This document shows positions 12,597-22,855 of a stretch of DNA of 64,000 nt, in pieces. The notes below the pieces were generated by a model that did not search any database, was not told the DNA's origin, and saw only the letters and a list, made by a program, of their open reading frames with translations. Each line of letters begins with the position of its first letter. Position 1 is the stretch's first letter. The stretch lies in contig NC_088708.1 in NCBI RefSeq assembly GCF_963576615.1, forward strand, positions 60,437,196 to 60,501,195, written 5' to 3'. This DNA comes from Watersipora subatra (lineage: Eukaryota; Bryozoa; Gymnolaemata; Cheilostomatida; Watersiporidae). Made by a program: the position numbers and the translations under genes.

Positions 12597-12664
<68 letters not shown>
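12310..12664. repeat. Degenerate GCCTCCTA repeats and (TA)n tract
   Basis: Scattered GCCTCCTA words, with TAGGAGGC once facing them near 12510, form imperfect inverted motifs related to the satellite monomer core. They are followed by about 31 uninterrupted TA dinucleotides at 12602-12664. These words are mainly in the opposite orientation to those at 18.33-18.42 kb on the far side of the Gypsy element. Confidence 0.6.
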
Positions 12665-12667
<3 letters not shown>

Positions 12668-12737
12668 AGGCAACTTAGTTGTTTCATGGCAGGAAGTCAA
12701 CTCTCATTGGTAATGGGATTTGTGTCCTTTGCCTAAG

Positions 12738-12794
12738 CTCTGAGCTGCACTGATGAGGCTTCAATAGCCGAAACAGTACTGTCTGTAGCATGAG
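12738..12794 (+). ncRNA. Type I hammerhead ribozyme, copy 1
   Basis: Core CTGATGA (12750-12756) and GAAA (12770-12773) are intact. Stem II pairs GGCT (12757-12760) with AGCC (12766-12769) around a 5-nt loop. Stem I pairs GCTGCA (12744-12749) with TGTAGC (12784-12789), including one G-U pair, and extends as CTC with GAG (12738-12740 and 12792-12794) beyond an internal loop. Stem III is the self-complementary CAGTACTG (12774-12781). The cleavage triplet is GTC, so cleavage is predicted between 12783 and 12784. A stem III this short favours activity as a dimer. Confidence 0.85.
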
Positions 12795-12996
12795 TATATG
12801 CTCCCTTACTTCGGTTTGGTTGAGCACTCTGTGAGAGGTGCAGCACTATTAGCCTTTGTGCAAAGCTCATCACTTTTGTGATTTGAGCACTCTGGTGCCA
12901 GCACATTGACTTTCTTAAAGTCTGCGAGGCAACTTAGTTGTTTCGTGGCAGGAAGTCAACTCTCATTGGTAATGGGATTTGTGTCCTTTGCCTAAG

Positions 12997-13052
12997 CTCT
13001 GAGCTGCACTGATGAGGCTTCAATAGCCGAAACAGTACTGTCTGTAGCATGA

Positions 13053-13053
<1 letters not shown>
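12997..13053 (+). ncRNA. Type I hammerhead ribozyme, copy 2
   Basis: Identical in every core and stem position to copy 1, shifted by 259 bp. Cleavage is predicted between 13042 and 13043. The last pairing element (GAG, 13051-13053) runs straight into the right-hand (TA)n tract. Confidence 0.85.

Positions 13054-13114
<61 letters not shown>
13050..13114. repeat. (TA)n microsatellite, right flank of retrozyme
   Basis: About 32 TA dinucleotides following the second hammerhead. They match the length of the tract left of the retrozyme, as if the element sits inside one microsatellite. Confidence 0.85.
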
Positions 13115-13118
<4 letters not shown>

Positions 13119-13263
13119 ATAGCTAAATTAGGTCGGTTTTGATACGATTACAATACAGGATGATTCAGTAATGATACAATTATCACGAACTGGGAAAACA
13201 AAATATAATTTCTGAATATGTTGAATTAATAATAACAGTTCTTGCATAGAAGTGTGTGTTTAA

Positions 13264-13798
13264 CTCTTTCACTACAGTCCATTTACAAATTTAGCTATCG
13301 GCCTACTGCCTGCTATTTTACCGAAAATTGCCGTTTATGCTTCATGATACGGATAAAAAAATTTCAATTTCAAACTCTATCTAGAAGACTTTTATTATAT
13401 ATTTTAATTTGCTAACATATTAACAAATAGTGCTATGCAAAAAATTCAATGTATCTATACCTTGTGCATTGTTAAAGCTATGTGAAGCTACGATTTCTAC
13501 GAACCTAGATGGATCCTCTACAATGTTCTTTACTCTTACAAAGCTATTACTTTCATCACCATCAGAATCAGTGCTGCTACTTTAATTATCTGTATAATCA
13601 CAAAAATCTAAATTGGCTATAATGTCATCAACTTAAGTAATTATCTGTCTTTTAATTCGGGAGGTACTTACAAAACTTACACAAAAATTGTTCGTTTTCA
13701 AGTTGGAAACTTCCAAAAAAATTTAAAACGGCTTCGTTATTTCAGGCTAATTTTATAAAAAAAATCTTTGGACAACACTGTCAATACTATAAAAGTCA
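13264..13798 (+). mobile_element. piggyBac-type MITE, copy 3, truncated by the Gypsy element
   Basis: Starts CTCTTTCACTACAG directly after TTAA (13260-13263) and follows copy 2 closely for about 535 bp. Similarity stops near 13798, where sequence of the Ty3/Gypsy element begins; about 150 bp of the MITE, including its right end, are not found beyond. Confidence 0.7.
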
Positions 13799-16125
13799 CC
13801 AGTCACTAGAAGATATCCATCAAAACTTTGAATACTATTATCTCTCAATACTGGTACAAATGTAAAAATGAGATAGCGTACTTTGTCTGACCAAAAGATG
13901 AGATAATACTTGTCCACGCGGGAAGAATTGGCGAACCCAAATATAGTAACTGAGCGACTATGTGGCAACTGGTGCGCTCTATGCCGGACGTCATGGTTAA
14001 GCTTAGTTCTTAGGTTAATAGATGTCTCCTTGTCTACGAGAGAGTCCTTGGAGTGTTGTATAAACCTTTGTTCAGGCATAATTGGGAGGGTCGTACGGAT
14101 GAGGCGGCCCATTAGCAGCTCTGAAGGTGTAAAGCCATTCTCTAATGGAGTAGCCCTATAGGTCATGAGGCTCAGATAAGGGTCTTTAGTCTTCTCCCAC
14201 ATGCGCTTGACTGTGCCAACAGCACGCTCTGCTTCACCATTAGACCTTGGATATCTCGGTGAGTTGGTGACATGTTGAAACCCATAGCTCTTGACAAACT
14301 CCCTGAACTCCCTGGACCTGAACTGCAGCCCATTATCTGAGATAACTACGTCTGGAGTGCCGTGCACAGCAAAAACTGCTTTAAGCTTGCCTATGGTCGC
14401 TATTGACCCCATGGACTCCAGTCGTTTAACTTCAATGAAGCAGCTGTAGTAATCCACAACGAGAAGATAAGTTCTTTTCCGAAACTCAAAAAGGTCAGCA
14501 CCTACTCTCGACCATGGCCTATCTGGGAAGCTTGAGGGACACAAGGGCTCTACTGGTGCTGGTGTGTTGATTCGGCATGTATGACAATTTTGGACTATCT
14601 CTTTGATCTGTGATGAGATCCCTGGCCACCAGACGGCTCTCCTGGCTCGGGCTTGACACTTCACTATTCCTTGGTGAGCCTGGTGAATCCGTTCTAGAGT
14701 CTGCAATCTTAAGTCTATAGGTACAACCACTCTTTGGTCATAAACCACGACCCCATCCACTTCTGTGAGATGGCTCTTAACATCCCAATACGGGTGAGTA
14801 GCCGTAGTGGCATCCAACTTGTATGTAGGCCAACCTTTTCTGATTAATGATATGACTTCTCGACATATAGGGTCTAGCTGTTGGGCATTTCTCATCTCCA
14901 GGATCAGAGGATCTTCACTCAGCACAGTAGCCGTAACTGATTCCACCTCCTGAATGAATAGGGTGTCTACCGATGAAGGTTCCTCTGCTGGTGCCCGAGA
15001 CAAAGCGTCGGCTATCTGATTGTGTGACCCCTGAACATACTTCACGGTTGGTGCGTATCTCATAAGCCGGAGTCTCATCCTAAGTAATCGTGCGGCCACT
15101 TGATGTAAGTCTTTAATACCCATAAGTCTGACTAATGGCTTGTGGTCCGTCTCAACAGTAAAAGACAGTCCTCGAAGAAATTGGTCCAGCTTGTCGCAGG
15201 CCCAGGCCATGGCCAATGCTTTTTTCTCAATAGTAGCGTAGTTTCGTTCTGTCTCTGTGAGGGATCTAGATGTATAATAAACTGGTCTTCTGCTACCATC
15301 TGGCTGTACTTGGAACATTGTAGCCCCAAGTACAGCCTGACTAGCATCTGTGCTCACGATTGTCTCCAGAGTGGGATTGTAGTGGGCCATGACCTGAGTG
15401 GAAGTAAGTAGGCCTTTAATCTTCTGAAATGCCTTTTCTTGGGGCTTGTCCCATATCCACTCCCTGCCCTCCTTCAGCAGCTCACGCATTGGGGCATTCA
15501 TTGAGGCGAGATGGGGGATGAACCGAGCCATTTGGTTGAGCATCCCATTGATTCTTCGCAGCTCAGTCTGGTTCTTTAGAGGAGGGAAATCTTGAATAGC
15601 AGCAGTCTTAGCAGGATCCGGGCGGACGCCATTTCCATCTACAATATGTCCCAAAAACTTGACTTGCGATCTTCCTACTTCACACTTTGTCTGATTTAGC
15701 GTGAGCCCTGCTCCCTGAAGTCTCAGCAGAACTCTCCTAAGAGCTTCGTCATGGGTGGCTCTATCTCTGCAATGAATCAGGATGTCATCCATGTGACAAA
15801 TAACATTTTTCAAACCGCAAAGGAGCCTGCTCATTGCTCGTGAAAATATCTCCGGGGCACTGGATATGCCGAACGGCAGACGGTTGAATGAATATCTCCC
15901 AAAAGGTGTCAGAAAGGTAGTAAGCTTTCTGGAGTCTTGGCCGAGGTCGATCTGCCAAAATCTGCTATTGGCATCAAGTTTAGTAAATATTTTGCTGCCG
16001 TCCAAAAAAGCCAAGCTTTCATCTACTGATGGCGTGGGGAACACTTCGCGTTTCACAGCTTTGTTTAATCCAGTCAAATCCACGCAGATTCGGACATCTC
16101 CAGAAGGTTTTCGGATGGGCACCAT
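13799..16125 (-). pseudogene. RT / RNase H / integrase region of the Gypsy fossil
   Basis: Domains in order along the minus strand: reverse transcriptase (about 16125-15600, with a MDD-type polymerase box), RNase H (about 15360-15000, with the STDAS motif and the DALSR end), an integrase zinc finger of HHCC type (about 14690-14580) and the integrase core (about 14530-14150, with DNG and the SNGEAER segment). Ty3/Gypsy family by domain order, with integrase after RNase H. Confidence 0.85.
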
Positions 16126-16134
16126 GCCACTACA

Positions 16135-16674
16135 CTACTCGGTAGCTTCAGCCATTAGTGAAATCACTCCCTGGACTACCATCTCCTCAAGTTTCCGCTT
16201 TGTCTTTTCTCGTAGAGGTAATGGTACCTTTCTTGGAGTGTAGATGCAGACTGGCTGGTAGTTTTCCTTCAGCGATATGCTGTATGAGTAGTCCTTCAGT
16301 TTTCCTAGTCCTTTGAAAAGTTCTGGGAATTTGCTCAGCATGTCCTTTGTAACTTCAGCTTGTTCCTTTGCATTATATGTGACGAGTTTGAGCTTTTCGC
16401 AAGCCTTTCTGCTTAACAGCGAGGTTGCCTGGTTGCAAATCACAAACACAGTTTCCTTGTGTTTCCATGCTTTGTATTTGAGCTCAGCATCAAAGAATCC
16501 TAGGACGTGGAGCTCCTGGTCTCCTGGCCCAAAAAGGTGCAAATTAGTCTTCTCGAGTTGTATGTCTTTCAGCCAGGGCACCTTGTCACTAATCACCATC
16601 CCATCAGCTCCAGTATCTAGTTTGAAACTTGTGTTGTGGCCATTTACCTCTACTTCTGCTTTCCAGGCATCCAT
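16135..16674 (-). pseudogene. Protease region of the Gypsy fossil
   Basis: Contains the retropepsin active-site signature LDTGADG near its start, then the spacer that leads into reverse transcriptase. Part of the fossil Ty3/Gypsy element. Confidence 0.7.
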
Positions 16675-17089
16675 TGTTAACTGGCCAATGCGGAACTCAC
16701 CGTTGAATAATAGGCCTCCTGGGGTCTCTCTGACCTCCTGAATTGTCCTAGAACGACACTGCTTCTGGTAGTGTCCTACTTTTCAACACTTCCTGCACTC
16801 GGCGTCTTTAGCTGGGCAATCTCTCCTGTGATGGTTCCCTTCGGCATATTGAACACCTCGGTTGTCCACCATATCTTTGGTTATATACGGGTAGGTTTCT
16901 CTCTTCATGGATTGGTGGGCTTGGTCCTGGTTTTTGCTCCTGGGTTTTCTTGTGCGTCCTACTGACTGCATCTACCCCTATGGTCCCTGAACCACTCTTC
17001 CCCACTGACTGCATCACCGAAGAGGTAACCTCGTCACTACGGCAAATTCTCACTGCTTGAGCTAAGGTCAATGTTTTTCCATGTGAAAT

Positions 17090-17623
17090 CTACTTTTTGC
17101 GTACATTGTCGTCTTTGACACCCAAAACTATTCTGTCCCTCAGCATCTCGTTGTAGGGAGAGTCACCCTCAGTGTTTCCAGCAGCTGAACGGTAATTATA
17201 TGAACATCTGTCACCTAAAACTCGCAGTTCTGCATAGAAAGTATCAAAAGATTCATCGGGTAACTGGTTTCGCACATTGAACTTGTAACGTTCGTGAACT
17301 ACATTTCTCTCCCCTATGCAATATTGTTCCAAAATGTTCAAAATGGCAGTCAATGAGTTATCAGTATTATAAATCTCACTCGATTCTACAATTTGTGCAG
17401 CATTGTCACCCAAGATATATAATAATAAGGCACGTTGATATTCTCCCTCTTCTTCAGCTAACCTAGACAACACATAAAAGGATTGCCACCTGCTCCGAAA
17501 CCTTCTAAAATTGACCTCACGCTCGCCATCTAGAACAAGTTCACCTGGGGGGTCAATTCTCGGTGCATTACGTTGGACAATTACAGCTCTTTGATTGGCA
17601 ACATCCTCCTCATCACCCATCAC
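17090..17623 (-). pseudogene. gag-like region of the Gypsy fossil
   Basis: A capsid-type region with the retrotransposon gag signature (a W-x-S-F-Y segment followed by a leucine-rich part and Q-L-P-D-E-S-F). It belongs to the fossil Ty3/Gypsy element and lies nearest its LTR-like end. Zinc-knuckle-type sequence follows around 16780-17000. Confidence 0.65.
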
Positions 17624-17900
17624 GCAAATTTTTCACGCTGCCACCATGTATGATACGGTGATGACATTAATTACTATCGATTTGTGTTCTAACATTAATT
17701 GTACGCAGCCATCATGTTTTGTAGCAGGAAACAAAAACCCTCTTTATTCTTCACAATCTAGCGAGCCTAATAACTATACAGTAATGATATATATATAACA
17801 CATATAGCGAGTCCGATAAAGCAATATACAACAATGTGCATTTATCATAATTCTCCCAATCAATCGTTTCACTCTCGTTTGGTCGTGGGAAAAGTTATTG

Positions 17901-18247
17901 AAGATGAGTCTGCCAACATTCTAGAATCTCAAACTGGGCACAAATTTGTCTGTTTTGTTAACCATTTGTGTCAAAATTTATAAGCAACGAATAATTGAAG
18001 GATGACTGATACAATGCCCAAAGTTTCTATTCAGTATATTCAGCACTGACTACCAGTATACTTGAGTTTTTCACTAGTAATCTACACTCCAAACTTTAAG
18101 TTTCAAAGGTTGATCCTTCATAGCATCTTTCCATGTATCAAACAAGTAAAACTGTAAACTTTTATTTTACCTTTTAATAAACACTTTGGATTATTTTTAT
18201 TTTTTCAAGCACAGCTCTATTGAAGGAATTGGCGGTGGATGAAAACA

Positions 18248-18309
<62 letters not shown>

Positions 18310-18600
18310 CCATATTTCCAGAGTTAGGAGTTGAATAAATATATACCAGTTAGGAGGTTTCGGAATATAAGGGATTAGGAGTTAACGCAAATATATAAGG
18401 GTAAGCCTCTTATATGGTCTAATTTATCTACATTGTAGATATATATATATTTATTCACCTCCAAATTATTATATATTTTTATGGAAATTTTAGAAGAATA
18501 TGAAATCATACAATATATATTCATCACCTTATCATACTTTGTATATATGCATACTACAAAAACTGTCAAAACTTGGAGAATGTCTAGATGGTTGTTGTAA
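17901..18600. other. AT-rich interval with TA repeats and decayed monomers
   Basis: No gene is supported. It holds (TA)n tracts at 18251-18308 and a short run of degenerate AGGAG-type monomers at about 18320-18420, which look like outlying, decayed units of the satellite that follows. Confidence 0.5.
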
Positions 18601-20640
18601 ATTACATATCAATTTGAAGGTAAAATAATTCATACCTCAATGAGTAAGCAAAAATAATGATTACCAGTTAGCAGATTGCTACAAATTACACATAAATTAG
18701 AATTTTACCATTGTAACTTATGTAATAGTTACGATGGAAACATTACATAGCATGGCATAGCTTACATAGCCTTTAGTGAGATGTCGTAACTTATATCATT
18801 TAGGAGTTTGCTATAACTTGTTTGTTTGAGAGGCTGCTCTGATTTACATATAATAAAGTATGTTGCTATAACTTATAGATCACTTGAGAAATAGCTATAA
18901 TTTGAATTTCACATAGTTGGTAGCAATTGTCTATATATCAGTGAGGAGGCTGCTATAAGTTATATATTATTTAGGAGGCTGCTGCTATTTATTAAATTGT
19001 TTTGGAGGTTGCTATAACTTACATATCATTGCAGAGGCTGCTATGAGTTACATATAATTTAGGATGTTGCTATCACTTATAGATCACCTAAGACCTTGCT
19101 ATAATTCGAATTTTCCATAGTTGATAGCTATTATTTATATATGAGTTAGGAGGCTGCTATGGATTATATATTAATTAGGAGGCTGCTGATATTTATATAT
19201 CATTTAGGAGGTTGCTATAACTTACATATCATTGCAGAGGCTGCTATGAGGTTACATATAATTTAGGATGTTGCTATCACTTATAGATCACCTAAGACCT
19301 TGCTTTAATTTGAATTTTCCATACTTGATAGCTGTTATTTATATATCAGTTAGGAGGCTGCTATGGATTATATATTAATTAGGAGGCTGCTGATATTTAT
19401 ATATCATTTAGGAGGTTGCTATAACTTACATATCATTGCAGAGGCTGCTATGAGTTACATATAATTTAGGATGATGCTATCACTTATAGATCACCTAAGA
19501 CCTTGCTATTATTTGAATTTTCCATAGTTGATAGTTATTATTTATATATCAGTTAGGAGACTGCAATGAATTATATATTAATTAGGAGGCTGCTGCTATT
19601 TATATATCATTTAGGAGGATGCTATAACATACATATCATTGCAGAGGCTGCTATGAGTTACATATAATTTAGGATGATGTTATCACTTATAGATCACCTA
19701 AGACCTTGCTATAATTTGAATTTTCCATAGTTGATAGCTATTATTTATATATCAGTTAGGAGGCTGCTATGGATTATATATTAATTAGGAGGCTGCTGAT
19801 ATTTATATATCATTTAGGAGGTTGCTATAACTTACATATCATTGCAGAGGCTGCTATGAGTTACATATAATTTAGGATGATGCTATCACTCACAGATCAC
19901 CTAAGACCTTGCTATAATTTGAATTTTCCATAGTTGATAGCTATTATTTATATATCAGTTAGGAGGCTGCTATGAATTATATATTAAATAGGAAGCTATG
20001 GGTTACATAAAACTTAGGATGTTGCTATAAATTATAGATCACATAAGAGTTTACTATAATTTGAATTTCATATAGTTGGTAGCTACTATTTATATATCAG
20101 TTAGGAGGCTGCAATGAATTATATAATAATTAGGAAGTTGGTGCTATTTATATATCATTTAGGAGGTTGCTATAACTTACATATCATTGCAGAGGTGCCA
20201 TGGGTTACACATAATTTGGGATGTTGCTATCACTTATAGATCACCTAAGACCTTGTTATAATTTGAATTTTCCATAGTTGATAGCTGTTATTTGTATATG
20301 AGTTAGGAGGCTGCTATGGATTATATATTAATTAGGAGTCTGCTGATATTTATATATCATTTAGGAGGTTGCTATAACTTATTTATCTGTTATTATTACT
20401 TAACAAACATAATTTATATACTAGTCAGAAGGTTGCATGAAACTATACAATTTGTATCTTATAGCGATATACCTTTCACATATGTAAAAAGCTATTTAAC
20501 TTAAATATAGGTTCTAGAGGTACCTATGACCTTACAGTGTACATACTTGAGAAGGCTATGATCAATTATGTACTATGTTAAGAAGGTAACATAACTTGCA
20601 CACATTAGCTAAGAGGCCATAAAACCTTGTCCTCTTTTAG
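18601..20640. repeat. Satellite array 2, higher-order ~203-bp repeat
   Basis: The seven-monomer unit of array 1 appears here in its cleanest form from about 18940 to 20400: GCAGAGGCTGCTATGAG recurs near 19032, 19237, 19439, 19643 and 19846. Monomer lengths within one unit are 28-30 bp and sum to about 203. Units in the core are nearly identical, while monomers at both margins (18601-18940 and 20400-20640) are strongly diverged, as expected when unequal exchange homogenises the middle of an array. Confidence 0.9.
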
Positions 20641-20824
20641 CAACTTATACGCATAATGACTTCTCTGACTTATGACATATCAGAAAAGTAACAAAATTAT
20701 CTAAAAACACTCACAACATTTTACTATAGAATCTACTATATCTTTGTGCCTATTGGTGCGATCATGAGTTGTGGGCAAACCGGCCTCTGTTGCACATTTC
20801 CGAGTATTTTTTTCTGAAATAATT

Positions 20825-21889
20825 TAATTGTTGTTAAAACTTACATATTGTATAGTATGTTAAACTTTAATGTAGGATTCCATAAATGTGTATATAAAAC
20901 AACAACAGCCACTATGCTTGATACCAAAAAATTCAACTAGTCAAGTACCATAGAATGGTTGTTGCTTAGTCGCCAAACGGAGTAAATTTATTCAGACGTC
21001 AAGTTTAATGCGATATTACAAAAGCCTCAACAACAAGAAGACCCTGCTGCCAGTTTAATTTTGCAGCTTCTTGAGTAAGTTGTGGGCTCGGGCATAAGTC
21101 ATCATTATAATTTTCAAACACCAATTTCTTTTAACAGTATACAGCTCCGACATTGTTGGTAGTTTGCCTAAATCTTCCGATCATGGCTTTTTGAACTCTC
21201 CATTTTCTTTTAGGCTGCATAGCTTTCTGCTCAATAAAATAAACAAATAATGTAATTAAATATTTATAAATATGGTTTATGTTATAGTTTCTTATTCAGT
21301 CACATATCGCTGCTACACTGCATACAAAAACTTTAAAAAAATTAGCTGGAAACAATGCATGGACGCAACTCAGTTACTGTGATTGCTAAAATGAAACCCA
21401 CACATTTTTCCTTGCTGCGCATATTATCTACAGTAATAATATGATTTACTTGCACAACATACTTAGTTACTCAATCTAACATACAATAACAGCAATGTCT
21501 TTCTATTCATCTTAAGCCACTCTTAGAACGTTAAGTAAAAACATTTTCCCACTCGGGGATGGAACCTGGAGAGTCAGGTTGCAAAATCGGCGCAATACCA
21601 CAACACCATAAATTGGGTAGATTCCAAACAAGCCCATTGCGTCTATGTAGAACCAAGGGAAAAACTTAATGTCACATAGAGAGCCAATAAAAATACAATA
21701 ACATTTTATCTTGAGGGCATTTTCGCTTTTCAAAACTTCTTTTTGACTTTTACATTTTACCAGTAATAATAATGCCCTGAACTGTCAAGAAATTGATAAA
21801 ACATTCTACTCAGACACATTCACTTAAATTTGGAAATGACCCCAAAAAATTTATTTCTTATTGTGTAGTGAATTTCTGATTTTTTTAGT
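20825..21889. repeat. Duplicated block A, copy 2
   Basis: Direct repeat of 735-1911, again just after a satellite array. It lacks about 120 bp that copy 1 has near 1650-1775. The minus-strand open frame at 21512-21733 is the counterpart of 1432-1668. Confidence 0.85.
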
Positions 21890-22014
21890 TAATCCAGCTG
21901 AATACCTGGCATAATTACTCAACATTTTGTTTGCATAACTAGTTCAAGGGGATTATTGAGGATTAGGTTTTACTTTGATCATTCAAAATAAATATGAACA
22001 TTCTTTGTCTTGTA

Positions 22015-22122
22015 ATACAGGTCTGTTGTAAAAATTAGCTCAGTTGATTAAGTACTTTGGAGCGGCGAGCGGAAAAACTAAAATTTGGTTTGGTAACTAG
22101 TTTTACCAACATAGGGCAGAGT
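22015..22122 (+). repeat. Possible tRNA-derived SINE fragment between blocks A and B
   Basis: Contains TTAGCTCAGTTGATTAAG (from 22036), which matches an internal pol III A-box. No good B-box is seen, so this would be a 5' fragment at best. Confidence 0.25.
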
Positions 22123-22855
22123 ACTGACAGCAATAACTGAATAGAACATGGTGTTTAATTAAAATGTAACATAAAAAAACGTTTTATTTTGTTTTGGTAA
22201 GCTTGCAGCAAAAATGTTTGTTTTGCACCTAAAATATTATTTTGCTCCAAATACTTTACGAAACAAGTAGTAATAACTTTATTGATGCAAATTGTACTGA
22301 AATTATATTTGCTACAAGCACCAATGGAAATCAAAATAAGTAATAAAATTCTTACAGACCTTTTAAAAAACAATGGCCTTTGCTGCTACGAAACAGTGAG
22401 TAGACCCATAGGAAAAGAAGTATATGTTCTTATACTGCTAAAACTACCTTTGGCTCAGAAATCAGTTTTGAAAAGAGCAATGAATCATAATATGCATTGG
22501 AATAATGTTGTGATGGCTAGGAAACAAAGCTGGGTCTTGCACATGAGGGTAATTTAGCTAATGTAAATAGATTTCCTACACTATCTAATTGAAAGCATCA
22601 ATGCAAAATCTAAATACATGTAACTACTTACTAGCCATAGTACTGAGTGACCTTTTATTGTTGGTCCACATAGCAACCGTCCGCTTTGAGCATCTTTAAA
22701 TTCTATTAAAGTGGATTTCATTATGAGCTCCTTTGACATTTCAAAGTACTAAAATAGGCAAATACAAATTGAAATTTCAGGGAACTATTCAATTGAAGTC
22801 ATATGCCACAAAAATTTCTCTACGTTGTTTGTAGAATATTCTATAAGTTGCTGTT
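22123..22855. repeat. Duplicated block B, copy 2
   Basis: Direct repeat of 8005-8740. Similarity ends abruptly near 22855, after which the sequence is unique in the window. Confidence 0.8.

Larger units (their letters stand above)
12665..13053 (+). mobile_element. Retrozyme: tandem 259-bp unit with two hammerhead ribozymes
   Basis: A 130-bp segment at 12665-12794 recurs at 12924-13053, giving a 259-bp period; the 129-bp interval between is unique. Each copy ends in a complete type I hammerhead ribozyme. Cutting at both predicted sites would release a 259-nt RNA (12784-13042) able to circularise. Short tandem units each carrying a type I hammerhead are the known architecture of animal retrozymes, non-autonomous retroelements linked to Penelope-like elements. 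There is no open reading frame. The element is embedded between two long (TA)n tracts (12602-12664 and 13050-13114). Identification is by structure, not by database match. Confidence 0.85.
13799..17900 (-). mobile_element. Fossil Ty3/Gypsy LTR retrotransposon
   Basis: Reverse-strand element of the Ty3/Gypsy (Metaviridae) family. Its parts in order are: an LTR-like region with a polyadenylation word and a primer-site-like sequence around 17640-17900, a gag-type region, a protease region, then reverse transcriptase, RNase H and integrase. It is broken, with roughly four interruptions, and no second LTR is found at the 13.8-kb end. That end abuts a truncated piggyBac-type MITE, so the two elements are nested or were joined by a deletion. 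Long stretches of pol are still open, suggesting moderate rather than great age. Confidence 0.85.

Noticed and set aside
15132-15411. Open frames on both strands inside the Gypsy pol region, and similar ones at 13910, 15866, 16313 and 16771
   Set aside because: Shadows of the retroelement's own coding frame.
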